From: Bacillota bacterium
GTDB taxonomy: Bacteria > Bacillota > DSM-12270 > Thermacetogeniales > Thermacetogeniaceae
NCBI GenBank assembly: GCA_029907475.1
Contig: JARYLU010000015.1
Location: forward strand, 1-64,000
DNA: 64,000 nucleotides
Direction of reading: 5' to 3'
The notes under the pieces: model-generated
Seen by the model: the letters and a program-made list of their open reading frames with translations, nothing else
Told to the model about the DNA's origin: nothing
Database searches by the model: none
Shown here: positions 16,198-25,801 of the stretch, piece by piece
Numbering within the stretch: the stretch's first letter is position 1
How the letters are laid out: each line of letters opens with the position of its first letter
Position numbers and translations under genes: made by a program

Positions 16198-17526
16198 GTG
16201 GGGTTAACCGGCGATGATGTCCTGCGTCTTGTTCGCGAGCTTGACATTCAATTTGTCAGGCTCCAATTTGTAGACCTGCTCGGGGTTTTAAAAAATGTCT
16301 CAATTACTGTTGATCAGTTGGAGCGGGCCCTGGCAGGACAGGTTATGTTCGACGGGTCCTCTGTAGAGGGTTTTATGAGGATTGAAGAATCCGACATGTA
16401 CCTGCGTCCAGATCCCGAGACCTTTGCTATTTTTCCCTGGCGCCCGCGCGCGGGAGGAGTTGCTCGTTTAATCTGCGATATCTACCTTCCCGATGGCTCC
16501 CCGTTTCCGGGGTGTCCCCGGCAGGTCCTTAAACGGGTTTTGGCCGGGGCGGAGGCACTGGGTTATACGGTTCAGGTGGGACCGGAGGTCGAATTCTTTT
16601 TGTTCCACTTTCAAGAAGGTGGCCAGCCGAGTCTCAACACCCACGACCAGGCCGGCTACTTTGATCTCGCCCCGGTAGACCTCGGTGAAGATGCCCGCCG
16701 TGAGATCGTCTTAACTTTAAAGGAAATGGGGTATGCAATTGAAGCCAGTCACCACGAAGTGGCACCGGGCCAGCATGAAGTTGATCTTAAATATATTCCT
16801 GCCCTTGCTGCCGCAGACCTGATTACAACCTTTCGCCTTGTTGTTCGTACTGTTGCCTACCGCCACGGTCTACATGCCACATTCATGCCCAAGCCTTTTT
16901 CCGACCAGAACGGGTCCGGAATGCATCTCAACTTTTCTTTCTTTCGGGAGGGACAGAACTGCTTTTACGACCCTGCAAGTAAGTGGGAGTTGAGCGAGTT
17001 ATGCCTCTCTTTCATTGGAGGGCTTCTGACGCACGCGCCTGATTTTACTGTCTTAACCAATCCTACGGTCAACTCCTATAAGCGTCTTGTTCCGGGGTAC
17101 GAGGCGCCGGTTTACGTTGCGTGGGCTGTGGCTAACCGGAGCCCTTTGATCAGGATTCCCGTCGCGCGGGGACTTGACACGAGGGTAGAGCTGCGCAGCC
17201 CCGATCCTGCTTGCAACCCGTACCTGGCTCTTGCAGCCGTAATTGAGGCGGGTCTTGCAGGGGTTCGCGAGAAAATTCTTCCTTCGCCCCCCGTCGAGCA
17301 AAACCTTTATCTCCTGACACCAGAGCAGCGCGCTCAAATGAGGGTTAAAAATCTACCTGCCAACCTGGGCGAAGCGCTGGCTCTTTTCAAGGGAAGTACT
17401 TTTATCCGGGAAGTCGTTGGAGATCATATTTCCCGTAAATTAGTGGAACTCAAAGAGTGGGAGTGGGAGGCCTACCAGAAAGTAGTTCACAACTGGGAAA
17501 TTAAACAGTATCTGGCACGCTTTTAG
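16198..17526 (+). CDS. glnA: Glutamine synthetase type I (second copy)
   Basis: A 442-residue GS-I enzyme with the same motifs as the copy at 14002 ([50 protein letters not shown]) and clear similarity over the full length, so the two arose by duplication. GTG 16198 has AAGGAGG about 8 bases upstream. Its leader has its own promoter and an ANTAR-type antitermination signal, so the two copies may respond to the same regulator with different strength. Division of labour between them is not evident from sequence. Confidence 0.95.
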   Translation: MGLTGDDVLRLVRELDIQFVRLQFVDLLGVLKNVSITVDQLERALAGQVMFDGSSVEGFMRIEESDMYLRPDPETFAIFPWRPRAGGVARLICDIYLPDGSPFPGCPRQVLKRVLAGAEALGYTVQVGPEVEFFLFHFQEGGQPSLNTHDQAGYFDLAPVDLGEDARREIVLTLKEMGYAIEASHHEVAPGQHEVDLKYIPALAAADLITTFRLVVRTVAYRHGLHATFMPKPFSDQNGSGMHLNFSFFREGQNCFYDPASKWELSELCLSFIGGLLTHAPDFTVLTNPTVNSYKRLVPGYEAPVYVAWAVANRSPLIRIPVARGLDTRVELRSPDPACNPYLALAAVIEAGLAGVREKILPSPPVEQNLYLLTPEQRAQMRVKNLPANLGEALALFKGSTFIREVVGDHISRKLVELKEWEWEAYQKVVHNWEIKQYLARF

Positions 17527-17564
17527 GCGGGATCGAAGTACATTGTATTCATTTACTCGAATTA

Positions 17565-17593
17565 TTGAATTTCAAAGGGGTGGGTGTTATAAT
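17565..17593 (+). promoter_or_regulatory. Sigma-A promoter of the glutamate synthase / lipoyl operon
   Basis: TTGAAT (17565-17570), 17-base spacer, TATAAT (17588-17593). It lies before a run of about ten same-strand genes that are tightly packed or overlapping up to glnA3. Confidence 0.8.
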
Positions 17594-17659
17594 CCCATGT
17601 GAATCTTGGACGGGAAAATAAATCAGGTTTTGTGTTTACTTTTCGGGAGGCTTATAAAA

Positions 17660-18400
17660 TTGGTACACATTAATGCTCAAGGTATCCATTACCGGGAATT
17701 GAATGAGTTGATTAAAAGGAAAGCGGAGGAAGGAGTAAGGGAGTTTCAAATCGATAATGTTAATGGCCAGCGCTATATTGGAACGGGCCTGGCCTATTAC
17801 GATCTTAAGATCGTAATTAACGGGGTGCCGGGGAACGACCTCGCCTCGTTTTTAAACGGCCCCGAAATTGTTGTTTATGATAACGGGCAAGACGCCATTG
17901 GAAACACTATGAACGCCGGCCAGGTTACGGTACATGGTCATGCCGGAGATGTACTGGGTTACGGGATGCGGGGCGGGCGGCTTTTTATTAAGGGAAATGT
18001 TGGGTACCGGGTAGGTATTCACATGAAAGAATACAAGAGGCAAATTCCGGTTCTCATTGCAGGAGGGACCGCCGGAGACTTCCTGGGGGAATATATGGCC
18101 GGAGGTATGCTGGTTTTGCTGGGGCTTGACCGGAAGCCAGATACTCCCCTCGCAGGGGACTACCTGGGAACGGGAATGCACGGGGGAGTGATCTATTTAC
18201 GGGGAGAAGTTAATCCCGCAACATTAGGAAAAGAAGTGGCGATTTTTGATTTAGATGAAAGTGATTGGAAAGAATTAGGTCCCCACCTCCGGGATTTCTG
18301 CAACGCTTTTGAATGCGATTACGATGAGGTTTGCGCTTCAAAGTTCTGCAAGTTACTTCCTGTTTCCCACCGTCCTTATGGAAGACTTTATGCTTATTAA
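17660..18400 (+). CDS. Glutamate synthase GXGXG domain subunit (split GltB, domain 3)
   Basis: The roughly 246-residue protein consists of the right-handed beta-helix GXGXG domain found at the C-terminus of glutamate synthase large subunits and in FwdC. Repeats such as GNTMNAGQVTVHGHAGDVLGYGMRGG and AGDFLGEYMAGGMLVLLG show the pattern. In split (archaeal-type) glutamate synthases this domain is a separate polypeptide that shapes the ammonia tunnel between the amidotransferase and FMN domains. TTG 17660 has CGGGAGG 9 bases upstream; the open frame starts at 17606. It heads the operon that also encodes the other two parts (22998 and 24155). Confidence 0.88.
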   Translation: MVHINAQGIHYRELNELIKRKAEEGVREFQIDNVNGQRYIGTGLAYYDLKIVINGVPGNDLASFLNGPEIVVYDNGQDAIGNTMNAGQVTVHGHAGDVLGYGMRGGRLFIKGNVGYRVGIHMKEYKRQIPVLIAGGTAGDFLGEYMAGGMLVLLGLDRKPDTPLAGDYLGTGMHGGVIYLRGEVNPATLGKEVAIFDLDESDWKELGPHLRDFCNAFECDYDEVCASKFCKLLPVSHRPYGRLYAY

Positions 18401-18422
18401 TTCGTAAGGGGAGAGCAAAGGA

Positions 18423-19802
18423 GTGGACTACCAGGTTATTGTAATCGGCGCCGGACCGGGCGGATATCCCGCGGCCATTAGAGCGGCGCAGTTAGGCGCA
18501 CGCGTCTGTCTCATTGAAGCAGGACAGCCGGGGGGCACCTGCCTTAACCGGGGCTGTATTCCCACGAAAGCACTGGTAGCAAGTGCCTTGCTGATCAAAC
18601 AACTGCGAGGTGCCGGGGAGTTCGGGGTTGAAGCCAGTGAAGTTATTCTTAACCTTCAAAAAATAAAGGAGCGCCAACAGGGGATCGTTTCCCGTCTCCG
18701 TCAGGGGATTCGTTATCTTCTGGAGAAACATAAAATCGATTTTATTGAAGGCAAAGGCCGCCTGCTTGGCCAGGGCAGAGTCGAAGTCAGGCTGAACGGG
18801 GGACCGGCAAAAGTAATTACAGGAAACAAAATTATTATTGCTGCCGGTTCTGATCCAATGCTGCCCCCCGCTCTAAGTTACGACGGTGAAGTGGTTATTT
18901 CGAGCACGGAAATGCTGCAACTGGATGCTGTTCCCGAAAGCCTCCTAATTGCCGGGGGCGGTGTAATCGGTTGTGAATTTGCAGGGATTTATGCTGAATT
19001 TGGTGCCAGTGTAACCCTGGTAGAAGCCCAGCCTACGATTCTTCCCTTTGTAGAGGATGAGTTAGCCAGGAAGTTGCAGGGAGTGCTCCGGCAGCGGGGG
19101 ATTATCCTGCGAACGAAGACCAAAATTAAGGGGGTTAAAAGGGAAGGGGTCCGAGCCAAGGTGTACCTGGAAGACGGCACCGAAATAGATGCCGAAAAAG
19201 TGCTGGTGGCAGTGGGCCGCGTTCTCAACACCCGGGACCTGGGATTAGAAGAGTGCGGGGTAGCACTTGGGTCGCGGGGCGAGATTCTCGTTAACGAAAA
19301 AATGGAAACCTCAGTCCCGGGCATTTATGCGGCAGGAGATGTAACCGGAAAAGCACTGCTTGCCCATGTGGCAACATGCCAGGGCCTTGTTGCCGCGGCT
19401 AACGCTCTCGGGGAAAAGCAGGAAATGAATTACCGCGCGGTTCCCAACGCTATTTTTACTTTTCCGGAGATCGGGAGCGTAGGCCTTACTTCGCAAGAGG
19501 CGAAGGCTCGGGGAGTTCCCCTTAAGACAGGTAAATTTCCTTTCCTGGCCAACGGCAAAGCGTTGTGCGAGGGGGAGGCGGACGGTTTTGTAAAAGTCCT
19601 GGCGGAAGATGGAACGGGTCAGATTTTAGGTGTCCATATCATCGGCCCGCACGCCACTGAGTTGATTGCTGAGGGTACGCTTGCCGTGCGCTGGGGATTA
19701 ACCCTGGAACACTTTACGGAAACGATTCATGCTCATCCTACGCTGGCCGAGGCGCTGAAAGAGGCTGCCGAGGTTGCGGTGGGCCTGGGCCTGCATGTCT
19801 AG
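18423..19802 (+). CDS. lpdA: Dihydrolipoamide dehydrogenase
   Basis: The 459-residue flavoprotein disulfide reductase has the FAD loop GAGPGGYPAA, the redox disulfide Cys40-Cys45 (GGTCLNRGC), the NAD-binding GGGVIGCEFAG, and the active-site His-Glu region HAHPTLAEA that marks lipoamide dehydrogenases. It normally reoxidises dihydrolipoyl groups with NAD+, and the reaction is reversible. No 2-oxoacid dehydrogenase E1/E2 or glycine-cleavage genes are near. The operon instead supplies lipoate synthesis and a free lipoyl carrier, so that carrier is the likely partner. GTG 18423 follows AAAGGA, 22 bases after the GXGXG gene. Confidence 0.93.
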   Translation: MDYQVIVIGAGPGGYPAAIRAAQLGARVCLIEAGQPGGTCLNRGCIPTKALVASALLIKQLRGAGEFGVEASEVILNLQKIKERQQGIVSRLRQGIRYLLEKHKIDFIEGKGRLLGQGRVEVRLNGGPAKVITGNKIIIAAGSDPMLPPALSYDGEVVISSTEMLQLDAVPESLLIAGGGVIGCEFAGIYAEFGASVTLVEAQPTILPFVEDELARKLQGVLRQRGIILRTKTKIKGVKREGVRAKVYLEDGTEIDAEKVLVAVGRVLNTRDLGLEECGVALGSRGEILVNEKMETSVPGIYAAGDVTGKALLAHVATCQGLVAAANALGEKQEMNYRAVPNAIFTFPEIGSVGLTSQEAKARGVPLKTGKFPFLANGKALCEGEADGFVKVLAEDGTGQILGVHIIGPHATELIAEGTLAVRWGLTLEHFTETIHAHPTLAEALKEAAEVAVGLGLHV

Positions 19803-20523
19803 CCGGGGAAGGGTACTTGCCGTTCGCTGGTTAGGGCGGCGGGGCTACGAGCAGGTATACCTGCTTCAAAAGGAATTAGTCGAGGCAAGAATTCGCCAGG
19901 AGATTCCGGATACCTTAATACTGGTAGAGCATTTTCCCGTCTTTACGCTGGGAAGGGGTGCGCGAGACGAGCAGTTTCGCGTCCCGGTCCGGCAGATAGA
20001 GGCGCTGGGGCTTAAAATTATCCCGGTGGACCGGGGGGGTCAGGTGACGTACCACGGGCCGGGACAACTGGTTGGTTACCCGATTTTTGACCTCACCCGG
20101 CACCGCCAAGATTTGCACTGGACGCTCTGGGCACTGGAAGAGATTTTAATCCGCTTCTTAAAAGATTTCGGGATCGCGGGAGAAAGGCGCAAAGACTACC
20201 CCGGGGTCTGGGTGGGAGAAAAAAAGATTGCGGCAATCGGCATCGGGGTCCGGCGGTGGGTGACCTATCATGGATTTGCCTTAAATATTAACTCTGACCT
20301 GAACTATTTCCGGCTCATTTATCCTTGCGGAATTCGCGACCAGGGGGTAACTTCTCTTGCCGAAATTTTGGGAGAGAGGGTCGAGATCACCGGTGACCTC
20401 CTTGAGAAAGTTGTTTTTTATACCGGTGAAGTGTTTCAGCTTGAGGGGGAAATTCTTTCAGATGAACCCCGGATATCCGGAGTGGCTCAAGAAAAAATTC
20501 ATAAACAGTCCTCATGTAGATGA
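19795..20523 (+). CDS. lipB: Octanoyl-ACP:protein octanoyltransferase
   Basis: About 242 residues. LipB transfers octanoyl groups from acyl carrier protein to the lysine of lipoyl domains. Signatures are GGQVTYHGPGQLVGYP, the catalytic lysine in VGEKKIAAIG and the catalytic cysteine in YPCGIRDQGV. ATG 19795 overlaps the end of lpdA by 8 bases, indicating translational coupling. The C-terminal tail overlaps the start of lipA. It supplies the first step for lipoylation of the carrier encoded at 21369. Confidence 0.92.
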   Translation: MSSRGRVLAVRWLGRRGYEQVYLLQKELVEARIRQEIPDTLILVEHFPVFTLGRGARDEQFRVPVRQIEALGLKIIPVDRGGQVTYHGPGQLVGYPIFDLTRHRQDLHWTLWALEEILIRFLKDFGIAGERRKDYPGVWVGEKKIAAIGIGVRRWVTYHGFALNINSDLNYFRLIYPCGIRDQGVTSLAEILGERVEITGDLLEKVVFYTGEVFQLEGEILSDEPRISGVAQEKIHKQSSCR

Positions 20524-21340
20524 AATGAGGGCGCTCCTGCTAAAAACAAACGTCCGTACCATCTGTCAGGGAGCGCGCTGTCCCAACTTGAATGAATGCT
20601 TCAGCCGGCGAACCGCCACTTTTATGATCCTGGGCGGTCGCTGCACGCGAAGCTGTCGCTTCTGCGCCGTTGGCAGGGGAAACCCGGGAGCTGTCGATGC
20701 GGAAGAACCCTACCGGATTGCCGAGGCCGTGGCCGTGCTGGAACTGCGCCATGTGGTAATTACCTCAGTGACGCGGGATGACCTGGCGGATGGGGGAGCG
20801 GGCCAGTTTGCCCTGACAATTAAAGCAATTAAAAAGAAGGTAAAAGGTGCCACCGTTGAGGTGTTAACCCCCGATTTTCAGGGTTCACAGGCTGCCTTAG
20901 AAAAAGTACTGGCTGCGGAACCCGATGTTTTCAATCATAACGTCGAGACTGTCCCCCGCCTCTACCCGGAGATCAGGCCGGAGGCTTCGTATTTTCGAAG
21001 TTTATCTCTGCTCAAACGGGCCAGAGCAAGCAACAAAAACTTAGTCACGAAGTCGGGCTTGATGGTCGGTTTGGGAGAAACAAGGGAAGAGGTTTGGGCT
21101 CTACTGGGCGATTTAAAAGATGTCGGTTGTGATGTTGTTACTATCGGCCAGTACCTCCGCCCTTCCCCCCGGCAGGTTCCTGTCAAGGAATATGTCTTAC
21201 CTGAGGTCTTTTCGCTTTATCGTACGTGGGGGGCAAAGCAGGGGTTTCGGGCCGTGCAGGCAGGCCCTTTTATCCGGAGTTCCTATCGGGCTCGGGAAAC
21301 CTTCACCGCCTGTTTTACGGGTTCACGAAAGGATCTATAA
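20462..21340 (+). CDS. lipA: Lipoyl synthase (radical SAM)
   Basis: The 292-residue enzyme inserts two sulfurs into protein-bound octanoyl groups. Both clusters are visible: the auxiliary CX4CX5C (CQGARCPNLNEC) and the radical SAM CX3CX2C (CTRSCRFC). The C-terminal RSSYRARE provides the serine ligand of the auxiliary cluster. ATG 20462 gives the normal family length and overlaps lipB by about 60 bases; the longer open frame from 20357 is not homologous. Its place inside a glutamate synthase operon is unusual. Confidence 0.93.
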   Translation: MNPGYPEWLKKKFINSPHVDEMRALLLKTNVRTICQGARCPNLNECFSRRTATFMILGGRCTRSCRFCAVGRGNPGAVDAEEPYRIAEAVAVLELRHVVITSVTRDDLADGGAGQFALTIKAIKKKVKGATVEVLTPDFQGSQAALEKVLAAEPDVFNHNVETVPRLYPEIRPEASYFRSLSLLKRARASNKNLVTKSGLMVGLGETREEVWALLGDLKDVGCDVVTIGQYLRPSPRQVPVKEYVLPEVFSLYRTWGAKQGFRAVQAGPFIRSSYRARETFTACFTGSRKDL

Positions 21341-21368
21341 GGAAAACCAAAGGAGGTTACGCTTTCTT

Positions 21369-21602
21369 ATGGATGTTGCTTTACCTTTTCTTGCCGAAGG
21401 TGTTGATGAAGCTACAGTTTCCTACTGGAAAGTGGATGAAGGAGACCGGGTAGAGGAAGGGGATGACCTGGTGGAGATGTTCACCAGTAAAGCTGTTTTT
21501 AGCGTTCCCTCCCCTGGGTCCGGAATTGTTGAAGAGATTCTGGTGCGAGAGGGAGAGGTAGTTAAGGTGGGCCAGACTCTCTGCATTCTGAAAGAAGATT
21601 AG
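21369..21602 (+). CDS. Free-standing lipoyl-domain carrier protein
   Basis: A 77-residue protein that is only a lipoyl/biotinyl domain of the E2 type: beta strands around MFTSKAVFSV, with Lys41 as the expected lipoylation site, and the second half GSGIVEEILVREGEVVKVGQ typical of the fold. Ser-Lys-Ala at the hairpin is close to the Asp-Lys-Ala of E2 proteins and unlike the Met-Lys-Met of biotin carriers. No catalytic domain is attached. AAAGGAGGT lies about 10 bases before ATG 21369. It is flanked by its probable modification enzymes (lipB, lipA), a lipoamide dehydrogenase and an Hdr-type protein, so a diffusible dithiol carrier is inferred. Confidence 0.85.
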   Translation: MDVALPFLAEGVDEATVSYWKVDEGDRVEEGDDLVEMFTSKAVFSVPSPGSGIVEEILVREGEVVKVGQTLCILKED

Positions 21603-21633
21603 AAAAACTCAAGGAGCAAAGAGAGGAGAAACT

Positions 21634-22965
21634 ATGACTTCCCGCTACGCTGTTTTCTGGGGATGCCAGATTCCCGCCCGCTTACCTTTTTTTGAAAAGT
21701 CAACCCGCGTGGTACTGGAGCGCCTCGGGATCGAGCTGGTAGATTTACCCGGTTTTACTTGCTGCCCCGAAAAAACCTTAATCAAAAACTACCGGGAAGA
21801 GGTCTGGGTTTTAACCGCAGCACGTAACCTGGCTCTTGCGGAACAGGCAGGATTGCCGTTGTTGACACCTTGCAACGGCTGTTACAGTACACTGAAAACG
21901 GTTTTAGCCAAAATTAAGGATTCCGTGGCTTTACGCGAGCTGGTTACAAAACGTTTAGAGGCAATTGGGCTTGAATTCAAAGGAAGCGGGATCGTAAAGC
22001 ACCTGATCGAGATGCTTCACGACGATATAGGGCCCGCCAAGATCAAAATGACCGTACGTCGCCCGATGGAGGGATTGCGCATTGCGGTCCACTACGGTTG
22101 CCATATGCTGCGGCCCGGCTCCAAGCTTCGTTTTGACGATCCCCTGCACCCGGAAAAATATGATCTCCTCGTACGTGCCCTGGGGGCGGAATCTGTTGTG
22201 TATGATACGAAGATGCTCTGCTGCGGCAGCGGCCTGGGATTTGTGGGAGCGCAGGAGGAAGCTACGACCCTTTTGCGAAAAAAGCTTTTTGATCTGCAGG
22301 GAAAGTCGGACGCGCTTACTGTTGTCTGTCCCGCCTGTTTTATCCAGTACGACCAGCGCCAGTATATTCTCCAGCGTCAGGGAGAGGGGTTCCACATCCC
22401 CGTTTTAACTTACCCCGAGCTGCTTGGCCTGGCCCTGGAAATTCCGGGCGCTGAACTGGGGCTGCAGGAGCACCGGATCAGCCTGGCACCTTTTTTTGCG
22501 GCCTGGGACAGCCAGAGAGAGACGCTAGCCGCAATCAAGCCCCTCCTCGATCTCGCCGCTGTCAAACGCTGTTACGAGTGCGGTGCCTGCGTGGATGATT
22601 GCCCTGCCGCCCAGGCGAGCAGAGCTTTTCACCCACGCGAGTTAATCGGCAGTTTACTGGTGGGGAATCTGGCGGAACTGTTAAGGGAAAAGACCATCTG
22701 GCAGTGCTTGGAGTGTCATACCTGTTACGAGTTATGTCCCCAGAAGTTCGGGATGGAGCATGTTTTTACGACCTTGAAGCATCTTGCCCTGGCGCAGGGT
22801 TTGGCGCCACCGTCCTTAGAGGGGGGTGTAAAAGGTTTTCTGCAAGCCGGAAAGCTGGGTGCGGTTGATGAGAAAGGACGGCGAAAGTTGGGCCTGAACG
22901 CTCTTCCACCCGGGGGAGAGGCGGAACTCCAAAGGTTACTGGGCTTACCATTACAGGATCACTAA
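21634..22965 (+). CDS. HdrB-HdrC fusion, heterodisulfide-reductase-like iron-sulfur protein
   Basis: The 443-residue protein has two CCG cysteine-rich domains in the first 270 residues: Cys11, Cys43-Cys44 with CNGC, then HYGC, MLCCGSG and CPAC. In HdrB these bind noncubane [4Fe-4S] clusters that split disulfides. A ferredoxin-type HdrC part follows, with [12 protein letters not shown] and [12 protein letters not shown] holding two cubane clusters. The order HdrB-HdrC fits a soluble disulfide reductase module. ATG 21634 has GAGAGGAG. It lies directly after the lipoyl carrier and before the glutamate synthase amidotransferase gene. I infer disulfide/dithiol chemistry on the lipoyl carrier coupled to ferredoxin-like electron transfer. 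GlpC-like or succinate-linked roles are alternatives. Confidence 0.85.
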   Translation: MTSRYAVFWGCQIPARLPFFEKSTRVVLERLGIELVDLPGFTCCPEKTLIKNYREEVWVLTAARNLALAEQAGLPLLTPCNGCYSTLKTVLAKIKDSVALRELVTKRLEAIGLEFKGSGIVKHLIEMLHDDIGPAKIKMTVRRPMEGLRIAVHYGCHMLRPGSKLRFDDPLHPEKYDLLVRALGAESVVYDTKMLCCGSGLGFVGAQEEATTLLRKKLFDLQGKSDALTVVCPACFIQYDQRQYILQRQGEGFHIPVLTYPELLGLALEIPGAELGLQEHRISLAPFFAAWDSQRETLAAIKPLLDLAAVKRCYECGACVDDCPAAQASRAFHPRELIGSLLVGNLAELLREKTIWQCLECHTCYELCPQKFGMEHVFTTLKHLALAQGLAPPSLEGGVKGFLQAGKLGAVDEKGRRKLGLNALPPGGEAELQRLLGLPLQDH

Positions 22966-22997
22966 AGGAGAGCGAGCAATTGGGGGAGGAGTTTTTG

Positions 22998-24158
22998 ATG
23001 AAAAATTTTCCACGTATTCCCTCGGGATGTTCCATTGTCGGGATCTTCAACAAGCAGGCAAAGCGCTTCAGTGGAGCAGACATCCTGCGGGCAATCAGAG
23101 TGATGCACGACCGTTCCAATGGTCTCGGCGGAGGTTTTGCCGGTTACGGAATTTACCCTGAATATAAAGATTGCTATACCTTTCACCTCATGTACGAGGG
23201 AGAAGCGAGCCAGCACGAGACCGAACATTTCCTCGAAAAGCACTTTATCATCGAGCGGAGCGAACCAATTCCGACGCGGCCTCACCCGCGAATTAGCGAT
23301 GTCCCCATTCTCTGGCGTTACTTTTTACGGGTTAAGCCCCGGCGTGTGGAATCTTTTCGCGGAAGAGAGGGGACCGCATCCGCATCTTCCCCGCAGTTCT
23401 GTCAGGTTTTAGAAGAAACAACGGGAGAGCATTGTGATGAAAGAGACTTTGTCGTTGAACAGGTAATATTAATCAACCGTTGCATTAACGGTGCTTTTGT
23501 AGCCTCGAGCGGGAAGAACATGGGTGTTTTTAAAGGTGTTGGATACCCTGAAGACATCGGAGAGTTTTACCGGATTGAGGAGTACGAAGGGTACCTCTGG
23601 ACGGGCCACGGGCGTTTTCCTACAAATACTCCCGGCTGGTGGGGGGGTGCTCATCCCTTTACAATTCTCGACTGGTCGGTGGTACATAACGGAGAAATTT
23701 CTTCATACGGAATTAATAAACGTTATCTGGAGATGTTTGGCTACCACTGCACCCTCCAAACTGATACTGAAGTGATCGCCTATCTTTTTGATTTATTGCA
23801 CAGGAGGCACGGGTTGCCCCTTCAGGTTGCCTGCCTGGCGCTTGCGCCTCCCTTTTGGAAGGATCTCGACGGAAATGCCGGGGCAAAAGGGGAGCTTGCC
23901 GGGGCTTTGCGCCAGGTCTACGGTTCTGCCCTTTTGAACGGGCCTTTTAGTATTGTGGTTGGGTACACCGGGGGCGTGATCGGTTTAACTGACCGGATCA
24001 AATTGCGCCCTCTGGTCTGCGGTGAAAGGGACAATTTTTTATACCTGGCCAGTGAAGAATGTGCAATCCGGGAAGTGTGCCCGGCCCCGGACCGGGTTTG
24101 GGCGGTTAAGGCCGGGGAGCCGGTGATAGGACAACTGGAGGAAGGTGTTCAGCCATGA
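22998..24158 (+). CDS. Glutamate synthase amidotransferase subunit (split GltB, domain 1)
   Basis: About 386 residues of the class II glutamine amidotransferase fold, which releases ammonia from glutamine. The nucleophile is the Cys in SGCSIVGIF, about 11 residues from the start, so a short propeptide must be removed, as in GltB. Further family motifs are [15 protein letters not shown] and QTDTEV. ATG 22998 is preferred since GGGGGAGGAG lies just upstream; TTG 22980 is in frame. It overlaps the next gene by 4 bases (ATGA). It corresponds to the separate N-terminal domain of archaeal-type glutamate synthases. Confidence 0.92.
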   Translation: MKNFPRIPSGCSIVGIFNKQAKRFSGADILRAIRVMHDRSNGLGGGFAGYGIYPEYKDCYTFHLMYEGEASQHETEHFLEKHFIIERSEPIPTRPHPRISDVPILWRYFLRVKPRRVESFRGREGTASASSPQFCQVLEETTGEHCDERDFVVEQVILINRCINGAFVASSGKNMGVFKGVGYPEDIGEFYRIEEYEGYLWTGHGRFPTNTPGWWGGAHPFTILDWSVVHNGEISSYGINKRYLEMFGYHCTLQTDTEVIAYLFDLLHRRHGLPLQVACLALAPPFWKDLDGNAGAKGELAGALRQVYGSALLNGPFSIVVGYTGGVIGLTDRIKLRPLVCGERDNFLYLASEECAIREVCPAPDRVWAVKAGEPVIGQLEEGVQP

Positions 24159-25669
24159 CAAAAACCTTAATTCCAAATGAGTTCCTGGTAAAAATTGATC
24201 ACATCCGGTGCCGCCGGTGTAAGCGGTGTATCCTTAATTGCGGCTTTGGGGTGTTGAATTTCCAGGACCGGATCGTGGCAGATCACAGCAAGTGCGTAGC
24301 CTGCCACCGGTGCGCCACTTTTTGCCCCGAAGGAGCAATCTGGATCGAGCGGAACCCGCTCTGCTTTAAACCGAACGCACACTGGACCCCGGAGTCCATC
24401 AAGGCGATTTACAAGCAAGCAGAGACAGGCGGAGTCCTGCTGACCGGAATGGGAAACGATCGCCCCTATGTCAATTACTTCGATCATCTCGTCCTGGATG
24501 CCTGCCAGGTTACGAACCCATCGATCGACCCGCTGCGGGAGCCGATGGAACTGCGTACTTATTTGGGAAGCAAGCCGAACTCCTTGCAGGTTGAAACAGT
24601 TGAAACAAAAGAAGGTTCTTATGCGCTCGCGACGAGACTTTCTCCCCAAATTAAGCTCGAAACGCCGATCATCTTTGCCGGAATGTCGTTTGGCTCGATC
24701 AGTCTCCCTGCCCACAAAGCTCTCGCCAGGGCTGCACATCTTTCAGGAACGCTTATGAATACCGGAGAGGGTGGTTTACACCGCGAGCTTTATCCTTACA
24801 GCAGCAACATTATTGTACAGGTTGCCTCGGGAAGATTTGGCGTCAATCAGGAGTACCTGGACCGGGCTGCTGCGATTGAAATTAAAATTGGACAGGGAGC
24901 AAAACCGGGGATCGGCGGTCACCTTCCCGGGGAAAAAGTAAACCAGGAGGTTTCTCAAACCCGGATGATTCCTGCCGGAACAGATGCCCTTTCTCCCGCT
25001 CCGCATCATGACATATACTCTATTGAGGATCTTTCTCAGTTAATTTACGCTTTAAAAGAGGCAACTCGTTATACAAAACCTGTTGGTGTAAAAATTTCCG
25101 CTGTTCACAACGCGGCTGCGATTGCCAGCGGCATTGCCCGCGCCGGAGCGGATTTTGTGTACCTTGATGGGTTTCGAGGTGGTACTGGAGCGGCTCCCAC
25201 GATTATCCGGGACCATGTTGGAATCCCGATTGAAATGGCTATTGCTGCGGTGGATGACCGGCTGCGTCAGGAGGGAATTCGCAATCAGGTTTCTTTGATT
25301 GCAGCGGGGGGCTTCCGTCACAGCGGAGATGTGGCCAAGGCAATCGCCCTTGGTGCGGACATCGTGGCGATTGGCACGGCAGCCCTGATTGCAATGGGTT
25401 GCCGCCTCTGCCAGAAGTGCTACACGGGTAATTGTTCCTGGGGGATTGCTACCCAGCGGCCTGAACTGGTCCAGCGGCTCGATCCCGAAGAAGCTACGGA
25501 AAGATTGGTCAACCTGCTCCGGGGTTGGTCTTTGGAACTTAAAGAAATTCTGGGTGCGCTGGGCGTAAATGCCGTCGAAAGCCTGCGGGGGAGCCGGGAG
25601 CGCCTGCGGGGTATCGGTTTGAATCAAGTTGAGCTCGAAATTCTAGGGGTCAAACCGGCAGGTCGCTGA
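24155..25669 (+). CDS. Glutamate synthase FMN/ferredoxin subunit (split GltB, domain 2)
   Basis: The 504-residue core subunit starts with a two-cluster ferredoxin domain ([11 protein letters not shown] and [11 protein letters not shown] within the first 60 residues) and continues with the FMN-binding glutamate synthase barrel: [27 protein letters not shown], and the cluster cysteines [12 protein letters not shown]. It combines ammonia and 2-oxoglutarate to glutamate with electrons from iron-sulfur clusters. The archaeal-type enzyme often works with a separate GltD for NADPH; no GltD is present in this operon, so electrons must come from ferredoxin or the adjacent Lpd-lipoyl-Hdr proteins. Confidence 0.93.
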   Translation: MTKTLIPNEFLVKIDHIRCRRCKRCILNCGFGVLNFQDRIVADHSKCVACHRCATFCPEGAIWIERNPLCFKPNAHWTPESIKAIYKQAETGGVLLTGMGNDRPYVNYFDHLVLDACQVTNPSIDPLREPMELRTYLGSKPNSLQVETVETKEGSYALATRLSPQIKLETPIIFAGMSFGSISLPAHKALARAAHLSGTLMNTGEGGLHRELYPYSSNIIVQVASGRFGVNQEYLDRAAAIEIKIGQGAKPGIGGHLPGEKVNQEVSQTRMIPAGTDALSPAPHHDIYSIEDLSQLIYALKEATRYTKPVGVKISAVHNAAAIASGIARAGADFVYLDGFRGGTGAAPTIIRDHVGIPIEMAIAAVDDRLRQEGIRNQVSLIAAGGFRHSGDVAKAIALGADIVAIGTAALIAMGCRLCQKCYTGNCSWGIATQRPELVQRLDPEEATERLVNLLRGWSLELKEILGALGVNAVESLRGSRERLRGIGLNQVELEILGVKPAGR

Positions 25670-25697
25670 GAAAAGGAATTTCTTGGAGTCCCAGGGG

Positions 25698-25778
25698 GTG
25701 AGAAGTAAGTACCAAGATTGGTTTCAAAAAGTAGTTGCTGACTGGGCAAAACGATTAAAGAAAAAGAAGAAAAACTGA
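25698..25778 (+). CDS. Possible 26-residue basic peptide
   Basis: GTG 25698 follows GGAG at 25684 and opens a short frame, MRSKYQDWFQKVVADWAKRL, ending in a Lys-rich tail and TGA at 776-778. It could be an amphipathic cationic peptide. Its position between gltB2 and glnA3 resembles that of small glutamine synthetase regulators, but no homology is recognised and it may be chance. Confidence 0.35.
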   Translation: MRSKYQDWFQKVVADWAKRLKKKKKN

Positions 25779-25801
25779 CCTGGAATTGGAGGATGAGGTA
25801 A

